NCBI RefSeq assembly: GCF_018323985.1
Contig: NZ_AP024590.1
Span: 1,674,001-1,738,000 of the forward strand
Source of the DNA: Enterobacter kobei
GTDB taxonomy: Bacteria; Pseudomonadota; Gammaproteobacteria; Enterobacterales; Enterobacteriaceae
Reading direction: 5' to 3'
DNA length: 64,000 nucleotides
A program made the translations under genes and the position numbers. The stretch's first letter is position 1. Every line of letters starts with the position of its first letter. The notes under the pieces were generated by a model. That model saw only the letters and a program-made list of their open reading frames with translations. It had not been told where the DNA came from and did not search any database. This document shows positions 9,033 to 18,380 of this stretch, piece after piece.

Positions 9033-10037
9033 TCATGCGAGATAAAAATCTTTATACCAGTCAACAAAGTTCTTCACGCCCTGTTTGACGGTGGTTTGCG
9101 GACGGAAGCCAATAACATCATATAATGCCTGGGTATCCGCACTGGTTTCCAGCACATCGCCTGGCTGAATAGGGAGCATATTTTTTTGCGCTTCTACACC
9201 CAGTGCTTCTTCCAGAGCGTTGATATAGTCCATCAGTTCCACCGGTGAGCTGTTACCGATGTTATAAACGCGGTAAGGTGCGGAGCTGGTGGCTGGCGAC
9301 CCTGTTTCCACCGTCCAACTGGCGTCAGCCTGCGGAATAACATCCTGCAAACGGATGATGGCTTCGGCAATATCATCAATATACGTGAAGTCACGCTTCA
9401 TCTTGCCGTAGTTATAAACATCAATGCTTTTACCTTCCACCATCGCTTTGGTGAATTTAAACAGCGCCATATCCGGACGACCCCACGGGCCATAAACCGT
9501 AAAGAAGCGCAGGCCGGTCGTCGGTAAACCATACAAATGTGAATAGGTATGGGACATCAATTCATTGGCTTTTTTCGTCGCTGCATACAGCGAAACCGGA
9601 TGATCCACAGAGTCGTCCGTGGAGAAGGGCATTTTACGGTTCAGGCCATAGACCGAGCTGGATGATGCGTAAAGCAGATGCTTGACCTTATTGTGACGGC
9701 AGCCTTCCAGCACGTTCACATGGCCGATCAGATTTGAATCCGCGTAGGCGAGGGGATTATCCAGCGAATAACGTACGCCAGCCTGGGCACCGAGATGGAT
9801 CACCCGATCGAATTTCTCGTTGGCAAAAAGTTGTGCCATACCTTCCCGATCGGCAAGGTCCAGTTTTTTGAACTGGAAGTCCGGTGACGACAGTCGATCA
9901 AGACGTGCCTGCTTGAGATTGACATCGTAATAATCATTAAGATTATCGATGCCCACAACCTGATGTCCTGCCTGCAACAGGCGCTTGCTTACGTGATAAC
10001 CAATAAAACCGGCAGCGCCAGTCACTAAAAATTTCAT
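9033..10037 (-). CDS. uge: UDP-glucuronate 4-epimerase type NAD-dependent epimerase
   Basis: A 334-residue extended short-chain dehydrogenase, the standard length of Uge/GalE-like UDP-uronate epimerases. It has the Rossmann motif TGAAGFIG at residues 7-14 and the catalytic YAATK motif. The family turns UDP-glucuronate into UDP-galacturonate for LPS core and capsule. The ATG at 10037 is chosen because AAGGAC lies at the right spacing; a GTG five codons upstream is in frame but has no ribosome site. It points away from wzzB and lies next to ugd, whose product is its likely substrate. The exact sugar is inferred from family and context. Confidence 0.85.
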   Translation of the reverse strand: MKFLVTGAAGFIGYHVSKRLLQAGHQVVGIDNLNDYYDVNLKQARLDRLSSPDFQFKKLDLADREGMAQLFANEKFDRVIHLGAQAGVRYSLDNPLAYADSNLIGHVNVLEGCRHNKVKHLLYASSSSVYGLNRKMPFSTDDSVDHPVSLYAATKKANELMSHTYSHLYGLPTTGLRFFTVYGPWGRPDMALFKFTKAMVEGKSIDVYNYGKMKRDFTYIDDIAEAIIRLQDVIPQADASWTVETGSPATSSAPYRVYNIGNSSPVELMDYINALEEALGVEAQKNMLPIQPGDVLETSADTQALYDVIGFRPQTTVKQGVKNFVDWYKDFYLA

Positions 10038-10236
10038 ATTTGTCCTTTTCACCTGGAGTGCACCATGCTGGCTATTGTATGCCGATGACTGCCTCGTTGC
10101 TACCAGCGTGCCTGACCTTTATGTGTAGTTTCAAGTGGTAACAAAATTAAACGGATTCTGATTCCAGGAATTTATGGAAAGTGTACACTACACTGAATTT
10201 TTCTTCTTTGACTGGAAACTTCATCTTAAGGTTGCT

Positions 10237-11217
10237 ATGACACACAACGATAATAATCTTATCAGAGACAATAATGACTCTGAACAAGTTGATTTAATTG
10301 ATATATTTCTACAGCTTTGGCGTGGTAAGTGGGTGATCGCTGTTTTTGTCGTTCTTGCAGTCATTATAGCCGGGCTTTATGTCACCTTTGCCAAAGAAAA
10401 ATGGACCTCAACAGCGGTTATCACGATGCCAGATGCGGGACAGATCGCAGGCTATACCAATGCGATGACGCTGATTTATGGCGATTCGAAAGTCGATAAC
10501 CTTGAAATTCAGCAACGGGTGATTACTCGTTTTAGTGGCGCATTTTCAGCGTTGGCAGAAACACTGAAAAACCAGGCTGAGCCAGAAAATTTAACCATTG
10601 ATACCGCGGTCAAAGGCCAGCCTTTACCGCTGAAAGTCACTTACCAGGGCGATTCTGCTAAAAACGCGCAGCAGGTGCTGGCTAAATACATTCAGCAAGT
10701 TGATGAGGAAATCGCCGACGAACTGGATCTGGATTTGGCGACGAATATCAAATCGCGGCTGACAGAGCTGCAGGACTCGCTGGCAACCCAGGAAAAAGTG
10801 GCGCAGGAGCAAAAAAACCTGCGTATCCAGCAGATCGCCCAGGCGCTGACCTTTGCTAAAGACTCTGGGGTTAAGCAGCCACAGGTCCAGCAAACCCAGG
10901 ATGTGACGCAGGACACCTTATTCCTGCTTGGTAGTGACGCGCTGGAATCAATGATCAAGAACGAGGCCTCGCGACCGCTGGTGTTCTCGCCGGACTATTA
11001 TCGTACCCGACAAAACCTGTTGGACATTCAGCGTATTAAGCCGGACTCAGAGAATATGCATGCTTATCGCTACGTGATGAAGCCAACTGAACCTCTGCGC
11101 CGAGACAGCCCTAAACATGTGCTGTCTTTCGTGCTGGCAATTCTGTTAGGCGCGATTGCCGGTGCTGGTGTCGTGCTCACCCGCAACGCTATCCGCAATT
11201 ACCAGCCACGAGGCTAA
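10237..11217 (+). CDS. wzzB: O-antigen chain-length determinant protein WzzB
   Basis: An inner-membrane polysaccharide co-polymerase that sets the modal length of O-antigen made by Wzy. At 326 residues it matches E. coli WzzB. It has one membrane segment near residues 33-53 (WVIAVFVVLAVIIAGLYV), a large periplasmic domain with coiled-coil-like helices around residues 165-215, and a second membrane segment near the C-terminus (VLSFVLAILLGAIAGAGVVL). The ATG at 10237 is preferred to an in-frame upstream ATG at 10174 because AAGG stands six bases before it and the protein then has the normal start. A shared terminator separates it from the his operon. Confidence 0.93.
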   Translation: MTHNDNNLIRDNNDSEQVDLIDIFLQLWRGKWVIAVFVVLAVIIAGLYVTFAKEKWTSTAVITMPDAGQIAGYTNAMTLIYGDSKVDNLEIQQRVITRFSGAFSALAETLKNQAEPENLTIDTAVKGQPLPLKVTYQGDSAKNAQQVLAKYIQQVDEEIADELDLDLATNIKSRLTELQDSLATQEKVAQEQKNLRIQQIAQALTFAKDSGVKQPQVQQTQDVTQDTLFLLGSDALESMIKNEASRPLVFSPDYYRTRQNLLDIQRIKPDSENMHAYRYVMKPTEPLRRDSPKHVLSFVLAILLGAIAGAGVVLTRNAIRNYQPRG

Positions 11218-11228
11218 CCTTCGGGCAT

Positions 11229-11262
11229 AAAAAAACCGGGCATTTTTAGCCCGGTTTTTTTT
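11229..11262. terminator. Bidirectional terminator between wzzB and hisIE
   Basis: AAAAACCGGGC, a 7 base loop and GCCCGGTTTTTT form a strong stem with A and T tracts on the two sides. It can therefore end both convergent transcripts, wzzB and the his operon. Confidence 0.9.
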
Positions 11263-11266
11263 CGTC

Positions 11267-11878
11267 TTATTTATGCCGCTTACGCAGGTTCTCAATCACC
11301 GCCGTCATATCGAGTTTCTGATCCTGTAGCAGCACCATCAGGTGATACATCAGATCCGACGCTTCGTTAGTCAGTTCTTCACGATCGTTAACTGTGGCGG
11401 CAAGCGCCGTTTCAACGCCTTCTTCACCCACTTTTTGCGCGATGCGCTTGGTACCGCTGGCGTACAGCTTCGCGGTATAAGAGCTTTCAGGATCCGCAGT
11501 TTTACGCTCGGCCAAAAGTTGCTCAAGCTGGTAGAGGAACAGCCACTGATGGCTCGCTTCACCAAAGCAGCTTGAGGTGCCGTTGTGACAGGTGGGGCCG
11601 ATGGGGTTGACCAGCACCAGCAGGGTATCGTTATCGCAGTCGGGGGTAATGCTGACCAGGTTCAGGAAATGTCCGGAGGTCTCGCCTTTGGTCCATAACC
11701 GCTGCTTAGTGCGCGAGAAAAACGTCACTTTCCCGCTCTGCTGGGTTTTCGCCAGCGCTGCTTTATCCATATAGCCCAGCATCAGCACTTCACCAGAAAC
11801 CGCATGCTGCACCACGGCGGGCAGCAGTCCGTCGGTCTTATCCCAGTCCAGTTGGGCCAGTTGTTGCTCTGTTAACAT
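11267..11878 (-). CDS. hisI: Bifunctional phosphoribosyl-AMP cyclohydrolase / phosphoribosyl-ATP pyrophosphatase
   Basis: Catalyses steps 2 and 3 of histidine synthesis: PRPP-derived phosphoribosyl-ATP is hydrolysed to phosphoribosyl-AMP, and its ring is then opened. The N-terminal HisI domain (residues 1-115) shows the metal-binding CDNDTLLVLV region and the cysteine cluster GPTCHNGTSSCF. The C-terminal HisE domain (about 118-203) shows the EEGVETALAA helix. At 203 residues it equals E. coli HisIE. It is the last gene of the operon and overlaps hisF by seven bases. Confidence 0.97.
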   Translation of the reverse strand: MLTEQQLAQLDWDKTDGLLPAVVQHAVSGEVLMLGYMDKAALAKTQQSGKVTFFSRTKQRLWTKGETSGHFLNLVSITPDCDNDTLLVLVNPIGPTCHNGTSSCFGEASHQWLFLYQLEQLLAERKTADPESSYTAKLYASGTKRIAQKVGEEGVETALAATVNDREELTNEASDLMYHLMVLLQDQKLDMTAVIENLRKRHK

Positions 11879-12648
11879 ACCCTGATCTCCACGCCCTGGC
11901 CTGCCAGGTACGTTTTTAATTCACCAATATTAATAATCTGTTTGTGGAACACCGATGCCGCCAGCGCACCGTCCACGTCAGCGTCGCGGAAGGCTTCGAG
12001 GAAATGCTCCATGGTGCCTGCGCCGCCCGAGGCGATCAGCGGAACATGGCAGACTTCACGGACTTTTTTCAGCTGTTCAAGATCGTAACCATTGCGCACG
12101 CCGTCCTGGTTCATCATATTGAGAACGATTTCTCCCGCGCCGCGCTTCTGTACTTCCTGCACCCAGTCCAGCGTTTCCCACTGCGTCACGCGTGTGCGGC
12201 TTTCGTCTCCGGTGTACTGATTAACGTGATATTTGCCGCTGGCATCATCAAACCAGGTATCAATGCCGACCACAATACACTGCACGCCAAAGCGATCCGC
12301 CAGACGAGTGATCAGCTCCGGGTCGGCCAGCGCGGGGGAGTTAATCGAAATCTTATCTGCGCCGAAGGTCAAAATACGCGCTGCATCCTCTGCGGATTTG
12401 ATGCCACCCGCCACGCAGAAGGGGATGTCGATGACTTCCGCCACGCGTGTCACCCAGCTTTTATCCACCACGCGGCCATCGCTGGACGCGGTAATATCGT
12501 AAAACACCAGCTCATCCGCGCCTTCTTCTGCATAGCGTTTTGCCAGCGGGACGATGTCGCCGATAATCTCATGATTACGGAACTGCACGCCCTTCACCAC
12601 CTGGCCGTCGCGCACATCAAGGCAGGGTATTATCCGTTTTGCCAGCAT
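11872..12648 (-). CDS. hisF: Imidazole glycerol phosphate synthase, cyclase subunit
   Basis: A (beta/alpha)8-barrel subunit that joins PRFAR with ammonia from HisH to give imidazole glycerol phosphate and AICAR. It has 258 residues, with the catalytic aspartate in IIPCLDVRDGQVVKG near the N-terminus and the second in ASGGAGTMEHF and the preceding barrel strands. It overlaps hisA by 19 bases, implying translational coupling. Its sequence is close to the E. coli protein throughout. Confidence 0.97.
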   Translation of the reverse strand: MLAKRIIPCLDVRDGQVVKGVQFRNHEIIGDIVPLAKRYAEEGADELVFYDITASSDGRVVDKSWVTRVAEVIDIPFCVAGGIKSAEDAARILTFGADKISINSPALADPELITRLADRFGVQCIVVGIDTWFDDASGKYHVNQYTGDESRTRVTQWETLDWVQEVQKRGAGEIVLNMMNQDGVRNGYDLEQLKKVREVCHVPLIASGGAGTMEHFLEAFRDADVDGALAASVFHKQIINIGELKTYLAGQGVEIRVC

Positions 12649-13367
12649 TGGATGGCCTCCGTTACGTTAAATTTACCTTCCAGCAGCGCACGTCCGACAA
12701 TCACGCCACGCACGCCCGTCCCGCGCAGAGCGGCAATGTCTTCAAGGCCGCCGATACCGCCGGATGACTGAAACGCCACCTGCGGGTAACGCGCACAGAC
12801 TTCTTCATACAAGGAGACGTTGGAGCCTGCCAGCGTACCGTCGCGGGAAATATCCGTGCACAGCACATGCTTAAGGCCTGCCGGCAGATACCGCTCCACC
12901 AGCGCTTCCAGCGAGACGCCGGAATCTTCCTGCCAGCCGCTGACCGCCACCTGTTTGTTTCCCGCCTCATCGATACGCACATCCAGCGCCAGCACCAGCG
13001 CATCAGCACCAAAACGGCGGAACCACTGTTCGACCCTCTGCGGAAATTTTACCGCCGTGGAGCCCACGACCACGCGCGCCACGCCGGCCTCCAGCAGTGC
13101 TGCCACGTCATCTTCGCTACGCACGCCGCCGCCGACCTGGACCGGAACATTCACGCCCGCCACCAGCGATTTTATCAGCGGGATCTGCCGCTTCTGCGGA
13201 TCTTTCGCGCCGGTTAAATCCACCAGATGCAGAACTTCAGCACCCTGGGCGGCGTACTCCTGCAAACGCGGCAGCGGGTCGTTACCGTAATCGCGCTGCT
13301 GACCGTAATCGCCCTGATGAAGACGCACTACCGTGCCGTCGATCAAATCTAATGCCGGAATAATCAT
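12630..13367 (-). CDS. hisA: ProFAR isomerase (phosphoribosylformimino-5-aminoimidazole carboxamide ribotide isomerase)
   Basis: Isomerises ProFAR to PRFAR, the fourth step of the pathway. It is a 245-residue barrel with the catalytic aspartate in MIIPALDLIDGTVVRLHQGDYG and the internal half-barrel repeat typical of HisA and HisF. The start abuts the hisH stop with a one-base overlap, and the 3' end overlaps hisF by 19 bases. Confidence 0.97.
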   Translation of the reverse strand: MIIPALDLIDGTVVRLHQGDYGQQRDYGNDPLPRLQEYAAQGAEVLHLVDLTGAKDPQKRQIPLIKSLVAGVNVPVQVGGGVRSEDDVAALLEAGVARVVVGSTAVKFPQRVEQWFRRFGADALVLALDVRIDEAGNKQVAVSGWQEDSGVSLEALVERYLPAGLKHVLCTDISRDGTLAGSNVSLYEEVCARYPQVAFQSSGGIGGLEDIAALRGTGVRGVIVGRALLEGKFNVTEAIQCWQNG

Positions 13368-13957
13368 TACATCTCCAGGAAGTTTTTCAGCAGCTGCGCG
13401 CCTGCGGCACCGGAGCGTTCAGGGTGGAACTGCACGCCATAAAAGTTATCTTTCTGCACCGCCGCGGTAAACGCCTCGCCGTAGTGGCACTGGGCGATAG
13501 TCCAGGTATTGACCGGCATCGCATAGCTGTGCACGAAGTAGAAATAAGATCCGTCTTCGATGCCCTGGAACAGGCGGTTACCTGCTTTCGGGTAGATACG
13601 ATTCCAGCCCATATGCGGTAACGGCAAACCGACATCTTTCATTTTCGGCACATCCTGCTCAATGATGCCCAGCAGATCGACGCCGTTATTTTCCTCGCTG
13701 TGGCTGCCCAGCAGCTGCATCCCCAGACAGATCCCCAGCACCGGCTGGGTACAGGCTTTGATCAAGTCGCTCAGTTCGCGCTCGTGGATCTGATCCATCG
13801 CCGCCTGGGCGGTGCCCACGCCGGGCAGGAACAGTTTATCGGCGCGCAGCACCACATCCGGATCGCGGCTCACCAGCGGCGTATAGCCGTGGCGCATTAC
13901 CGCGGATTTCACCGAGTTCAGGTTGGCGCAGCCGGTATCGAGGATCACCACGTTCAT
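13367..13957 (-). CDS. hisH: Imidazole glycerol phosphate synthase, glutaminase subunit
   Basis: A class I glutamine amidotransferase that supplies ammonia to HisF. It has 196 residues; the nucleophile lies in LGICLGMQLLG and the His/Glu pair in GVQFHPERSG near the C-terminus. The start MNVVILDTGCAN is used, as in E. coli, rather than the preceding in-frame ATG at 13960. Its start overlaps the hisB stop by one base. Confidence 0.96.
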   Translation of the reverse strand: MNVVILDTGCANLNSVKSAVMRHGYTPLVSRDPDVVLRADKLFLPGVGTAQAAMDQIHERELSDLIKACTQPVLGICLGMQLLGSHSEENNGVDLLGIIEQDVPKMKDVGLPLPHMGWNRIYPKAGNRLFQGIEDGSYFYFVHSYAMPVNTWTIAQCHYGEAFTAAVQKDNFYGVQFHPERSGAAGAQLLKNFLEM

Positions 13958-15024
13958 CACAGCACCCCTTTAGAGGACGGAAGGGTATCGCCTTCCACGC
14001 GAATGGCCTGACGCAGCGTGCGACCGAAGGCTTTGAACAGGCTTTCCACACGGTGGTGATCGTTCTTGCCTTTGGTTTTCAGGTGCAGCGTCACCGCCAT
14101 GGTATAGGAGAGGGAGCGGAAAAAGTGCTCGACCATCTCGGTGCTCAGATCGCCCACGCGTTGATAGGTAAAGTCGGCGCGGTATTCAAGGTGCGGACGG
14201 CCAGAAATATCCAGCGCGCAGCGCGCCAGGCATTCGTCCATCGGCAGTACAAAACCGAAGCGGTTAATGCCGCGCTTATCTCCCAGCGCCAGCTTCAGCG
14301 CTTCGCCGAGGGCCAGGCCGGTATCTTCCACCGTGTGGTGATCGTCAATATAGAGATCGCCTTTCACGGCGATTTCCATGCGGAAGCCGCCATGGGTGGC
14401 GATTTGATCCAGCATGTGATCAAAGAAGCCGACGCCGGTATTAATCTTGCTGTTGCCTTCGCGATCCAGCCACACTTTTACGTCGATCTGCGTCTCTTTG
14501 GTGTTGCGCTCAATGTGCGCGTAGCGATCGCGGCGGGTGAGCTGCTCGCCTATCATCGTCCAGTTCAGCGTCTCGCGGTTATAGCGCAGACCGGTAATGC
14601 CCATATTGTCGGCAAGCGTGATGTCGGTAGCACGGTCGCCAATAACATAGCTGTTCGCTTTATCCAGCGCTTGTTCCGCCAGATAGTGTTCCACCAGGCG
14701 GGTTTTGGGTTTGCGGCAGTCGCACTCGTCCGCCGGCAGGTGCGGGCAAATCAGCACCTCGTCAAACACCACGCCCTGAGAGGAAAAAATCTGCATCATC
14801 AGATTATGCGGGCCGTCGAAATCAGCCTGCGGGAAGCTCGCCGTGCCCAGACCGTCCTGGTTGGTGATCATCACCAGTTTAAAACCAGCTTTTTGTAAGG
14901 CTAACAATACCGGAATGGCATCCGGCTCAAAGGCCAGCTTGTCAAAACGATCGACCTGAAAGTCGCTCGGCGGCTCGCTAATCAGCGTGCCATCACGGTC
15001 AATAAAGAGGTACTTCTGGCTCAT
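13957..15024 (-). CDS. hisB: Bifunctional histidinol-phosphatase / imidazoleglycerol-phosphate dehydratase
   Basis: Catalyses the dehydration of imidazole glycerol phosphate and the later dephosphorylation of histidinol phosphate. The N-terminal HAD phosphatase domain has the FIDRDGTLI nucleophile motif and a zinc-binding CPHLPADECDCRKPK loop. The C-terminal dehydratase domain (from about residue 168) has the metal-binding HMLDQIATHGGF and DDHHTVED motifs. The 355-residue fused form is typical of Enterobacteriaceae. It overlaps hisC by four bases. Confidence 0.97.
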   Translation of the reverse strand: MSQKYLFIDRDGTLISEPPSDFQVDRFDKLAFEPDAIPVLLALQKAGFKLVMITNQDGLGTASFPQADFDGPHNLMMQIFSSQGVVFDEVLICPHLPADECDCRKPKTRLVEHYLAEQALDKANSYVIGDRATDITLADNMGITGLRYNRETLNWTMIGEQLTRRDRYAHIERNTKETQIDVKVWLDREGNSKINTGVGFFDHMLDQIATHGGFRMEIAVKGDLYIDDHHTVEDTGLALGEALKLALGDKRGINRFGFVLPMDECLARCALDISGRPHLEYRADFTYQRVGDLSTEMVEHFFRSLSYTMAVTLHLKTKGKNDHHRVESLFKAFGRTLRQAIRVEGDTLPSSKGVL

Positions 15025-16082
15025 ACTTGCTCCGCACGTAAGGCGTCAATGACGCGCTGGCTTTCTTCCCGGGTGCCAATGGTAATGCGCAGGCAGCCGC
15101 TTAAAGTGGGTTGTTTATTTTGATCGCGTAAGATAATGCCCTGATCCCAGAGTGATTTGAACACCGCGCTCGAGGCTTTCATGCGCACCAGAATATAGTT
15201 GGTTTCTGAATCATAAACCTGCTCGACGCACGGAATATCCCGCAAATTGTCCACCAGATACTGACGCTCAGCGAGGATCTGCGCCACGCGCTCGCGCATC
15301 GCATCGATGCCCGCAGGGGTCAGTGCCTGGGCGGCGATATCCGCAACCGGCGTGGAAAGCGGGTAGGGGGCGATCACCTTCATTAACAGATTAATGACGT
15401 CTTCATTGGCCAGCGTAAAGCCGCAGCGCAGGCCAGCCAGCGCGAAGGCTTTGGACAGGGTGCGCAGCACGACAAGGTGCGGATATTCCGCCAGCCAGCC
15501 GGTCAGCGTCGCCTGCGGGCAAAACTCAATATAGGCCTCATCGGCGATCACCAGCGCTTTCTCGCGGGTCAGCTCCAGCAGCGCACGCAGATCGTCCGGG
15601 TTAATGATCTGCCCGGTCGGGTTGTTCGGACTGCACACGTACACCAGTTTCACGCCATCAAGCTGTTCAGCAATCGCCGGTACGTTCAGCTGCCAGTCAT
15701 CCAGCGCCTGCACGGTGCGCGTTTCCACGCCGAACGTTTCGGCGCTGACGCTGTACATGCCGTAGGTTGGGGGGCAGAACAGCACCGCATCCTGGCCGGG
15801 CTCACAAAAAGCGCGGATCAGCAGTTCAATACCTTCATCGGCACCCCGGCTTACCAGTACCTGCTCCGGCTTCAGACCGGCATAGGCGGCATAGCCTTCG
15901 ATCACCGCTTTGGGCTGACACTCCGGATAACGGTTCAGCGTCTGCTGTGAGAACTGAAACGCTACCGGCGTCGGAAATTCATTGGCATTCAGCCAGACAT
16001 CGCCCTTGCCGCCCAGACGGCGCGCAGACTGATAAGGCGTCAGGTTACGCACATTTTCACGCGCGAGTTCAATGATACTCAT
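15021..16082 (-). CDS. hisC: Histidinol-phosphate aminotransferase
   Basis: A PLP-dependent fold type I aminotransferase that makes histidinol phosphate from imidazole acetol phosphate and glutamate. It has 353 residues. The PLP-binding lysine lies in VLRTLSKAFALAGLRCG, and the conserved CSPNNPTGQ motif lies near residue 150. It overlaps both hisD and hisB by four bases, so translation through this part of the operon is coupled. Confidence 0.97.
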   Translation of the reverse strand: MSIIELARENVRNLTPYQSARRLGGKGDVWLNANEFPTPVAFQFSQQTLNRYPECQPKAVIEGYAAYAGLKPEQVLVSRGADEGIELLIRAFCEPGQDAVLFCPPTYGMYSVSAETFGVETRTVQALDDWQLNVPAIAEQLDGVKLVYVCSPNNPTGQIINPDDLRALLELTREKALVIADEAYIEFCPQATLTGWLAEYPHLVVLRTLSKAFALAGLRCGFTLANEDVINLLMKVIAPYPLSTPVADIAAQALTPAGIDAMRERVAQILAERQYLVDNLRDIPCVEQVYDSETNYILVRMKASSAVFKSLWDQGIILRDQNKQPTLSGCLRITIGTREESQRVIDALRAEQV

Positions 16083-17383
16083 GCTTGCTCCTTGAGGGCG
16101 TTAACGCGCAGCGTAACGGCATTTTTGTGCGCGTGCAGGCGTTCGGCGGCGGCCAGGGTTTCAATGGTGTCGGCGAGGGCGGCGAAGCCGTCGCGGGACA
16201 GTTCCTGCACGGTCATGCGTTTCTGGAAATCCGCCAGCCCGAGGCTTGAGCAGGTGGCGGTATAGCCATAGGTCGGTAGTACGTGATTGGTGCCAGAGGC
16301 GTAATCCCCCGCCGATTCCGGTGACCAGTCCCCCAGAAACACCGAGCCTGCGCTGGTGATGTCGTCAACCAGCGCCCGCGCATCGCGGGTCTGGATAATC
16401 AGGTGCTCAGGGCCATAGGCATTGGAGATGGCTACGCACTGCGCCAGATCCCGCGCCACAATCAGACGGCTGGACGCCAGTGCCTGGCGGGCTGTATCGG
16501 CACGCGGCAGTGCTTCCAGCTGACGTTCAACAGCTTTCGCCACCGCCTCCGCCATAGCGCTGTCCGGCGTCAGCAGGATCACCTGCGAGTCCGGGCCGTG
16601 CTCGGCCTGGGAAAGCAGATCGGAGGCGACAAAATCCGGCGTCGCGCCGCTGTCAGCGATCACCAGCACTTCTGACGGCCCGGCAGGCATATCAATAGCC
16701 GCGCCATCAAGACGCTGGCTGACCTGTCGCTTGGCTTCGGTAACGTACGCATTGCCCGGGCCAAAAATTTTATCCACTTTGGCAATCGCGCCGGTGCCGA
16801 ACGCCAGCGCGGCAATCGCCTGCGCGCCGCCCACTTTATAGACGTCCTGCACGCCGCACAGCTTCGCGGCATAGAGAATTTCATCGGCAATCGGTGGCGG
16901 TGAGCAGAGCACCACTTTCCGGCAACCGGCGATACGCGCCGGTGTCGCCAGCATCAATACTGTCGAAAACAGCGGCGCGGAGCCGCCGGGAATATATAAG
17001 CCGACCGAATTGATCGGGCGGGTCACCTGCTGACAGCGCACCCCTGGCAGCGTCTCGACATCCACGGTCTGCAACTGCTGCGCCATATGGAAGGTATCGA
17101 TGTTTTTAACCGCCACGGCCATTGCCTGCTTCAGCGGCTCTCCCAGTCGGGCGCTGGCGTCGTCAATTTCCTGCGCGGTGACTTTCAGCGCGCCGACCTC
17201 GGTTTTATCGAACTTTGCACTGTACTCGCGCAGCGCATCGTCACCCCGGGCTTTCACGTTATCAAGGATCTCAGCAACCGTGCGGCTGATGCTTTCCGAG
17301 GCGGAGATCGCCGGGCGCTGCAACAGTTCGCGTTGTTGTTCAGGGCTACAGCTATTCCAGTCGATTACAGTATTGAAGCTCAT
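16079..17383 (-). CDS. hisD: Histidinol dehydrogenase
   Basis: Oxidises histidinol in two NAD+-linked steps to histidine, the last reaction of the pathway; it is a zinc enzyme. The chosen start MSFNTVIDWNSC gives 434 residues, the same as E. coli. A GTG three codons upstream is in frame but overlaps the hisG stop and has no own ribosome site. Characteristic runs are IDMPAGPSEVLVIAD and SAGDYASGTNHVLPTYG, which holds a zinc ligand. It lies five bases after hisG. Confidence 0.96.
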   Translation of the reverse strand: MSFNTVIDWNSCSPEQQRELLQRPAISASESISRTVAEILDNVKARGDDALREYSAKFDKTEVGALKVTAQEIDDASARLGEPLKQAMAVAVKNIDTFHMAQQLQTVDVETLPGVRCQQVTRPINSVGLYIPGGSAPLFSTVLMLATPARIAGCRKVVLCSPPPIADEILYAAKLCGVQDVYKVGGAQAIAALAFGTGAIAKVDKIFGPGNAYVTEAKRQVSQRLDGAAIDMPAGPSEVLVIADSGATPDFVASDLLSQAEHGPDSQVILLTPDSAMAEAVAKAVERQLEALPRADTARQALASSRLIVARDLAQCVAISNAYGPEHLIIQTRDARALVDDITSAGSVFLGDWSPESAGDYASGTNHVLPTYGYTATCSSLGLADFQKRMTVQELSRDGFAALADTIETLAAAERLHAHKNAVTLRVNALKEQA

Positions 17384-17388
17384 CGCCG

Positions 17389-18288
17389 TCACTCCATCAT
17401 CTTCTCAATCGGCAGCACCAGAATCGAACTGGCCCCCAGCGCTTTCAGTTTTTCCATGGTTTCCCAGAACAGCGTCTCGCTGCTCACCATGTGCATCGCC
17501 ACGCGCTGTTGATCGCCGGCAAGCGGTAAAATCGTCGGACGTTCCGCACCCGGCAGCAGGGCGATCACTTCATCAAGACGCTCGGTTGGCGCGTGCATCA
17601 TGATGTACTTCGATTCACGAGCCTGGATCACGCCCTGAATGCGGGTCAGCAGTTTGTCGATCAACTGCTGTTTGGCATCATCCATCTCACCATCACGCTG
17701 GATGAGACAGGCTTTGGAGCGGTAAATCACTTCCACTTCGCGCAGGCCATTCGCTTCCAGCGTGGCACCGGTAGAAACCAGATCACAAATCGCATCAGCC
17801 AGACCGGCGCGGGGCGCGACTTCGACAGAACCATTGAGCAGACAGGATTTGAAGGAGACGCCCTTCTGATCCAGATAGCGCTTCAGCAGGTGCGGATAAG
17901 AGGTGGCGATGCGTTTACCGTTGAGCGCTGCCGGGCCGTCCCAGACCTCATCCACCGCGGTCGCCAGCGACAGGCGGCAGCCGCCGAAATCCAGACGACG
18001 CAGGGTGAAGTAACGCGGATCTTCGCCCTGGGCGCGGCGGGTGAGCAGCTCTTCTTCCAGCACGTTCTCGCCGATAATGCCCAGATCGACCACGCCGTCC
18101 ATTACCAGGCCCGGAATGTCGTCGTCACGCACGCGCAGAATATCGATCGGCATGTTTTCTGCCAGCGCGATCAGACGCTGTGTGTGCAGGTTAATTTTGA
18201 TGCCGCAGCGGGCGAGCAGTTCGCGTGAATCATCACTTAAACGCCCGGACTTCTGAATAGCTATGCGTAAACGGGTATTGTCTAACAT
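17389..18288 (-). CDS. hisG: ATP phosphoribosyltransferase
   Basis: Committed step of histidine synthesis: ATP and PRPP give phosphoribosyl-ATP; it is inhibited by histidine. At 299 residues it is the long form with a C-terminal ACT-like regulatory domain (about residues 225-299). The PRPP-binding loop lies in the DLVSTGATLEANGL run near residue 170. It is the first structural gene of the operon, after the leader peptide and attenuator. Confidence 0.97.
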   Translation of the reverse strand: MLDNTRLRIAIQKSGRLSDDSRELLARCGIKINLHTQRLIALAENMPIDILRVRDDDIPGLVMDGVVDLGIIGENVLEEELLTRRAQGEDPRYFTLRRLDFGGCRLSLATAVDEVWDGPAALNGKRIATSYPHLLKRYLDQKGVSFKSCLLNGSVEVAPRAGLADAICDLVSTGATLEANGLREVEVIYRSKACLIQRDGEMDDAKQQLIDKLLTRIQGVIQARESKYIMMHAPTERLDEVIALLPGAERPTILPLAGDQQRVAMHMVSSETLFWETMEKLKALGASSILVLPIEKMME

Positions 18289-18323
18289 TCGGTTTATCCT
18301 CTGTTCCTGCCTGAATTTGGTTC

Positions 18324-18363
18324 AAAAAAAAGCCCCCGGAAGATGATCTTCCGGGGGCTTTTT
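18324..18363 (-). terminator. his operon attenuator (rho-independent terminator)
   Basis: On the minus strand, AGCCCCCGGAAGAT and ATCTTCCGGGGGCT form a long GC-rich stem followed by a run of eight T. It lies between the leader peptide gene and hisG, where the classical his attenuator is. Stalling of the ribosome on the histidine codons of the leader would favour the upstream alternative pairings and prevent this stem. Confidence 0.93.
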
Positions 18364-18380
18364 CATACGTTCATGCACCA

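Noticed and set aside
10140..10175. An RcsAB-type box upstream of wzzB (GGATTCTGATTCC)
   Set aside because: The match to the consensus is partial and the position is not diagnostic.
11944..18256. Long open frames on the plus strand across the his operon
   Set aside because: They lie opposite conserved his genes, have no ribosome sites or family motifs, and are expected by chance from GC-rich codon use.
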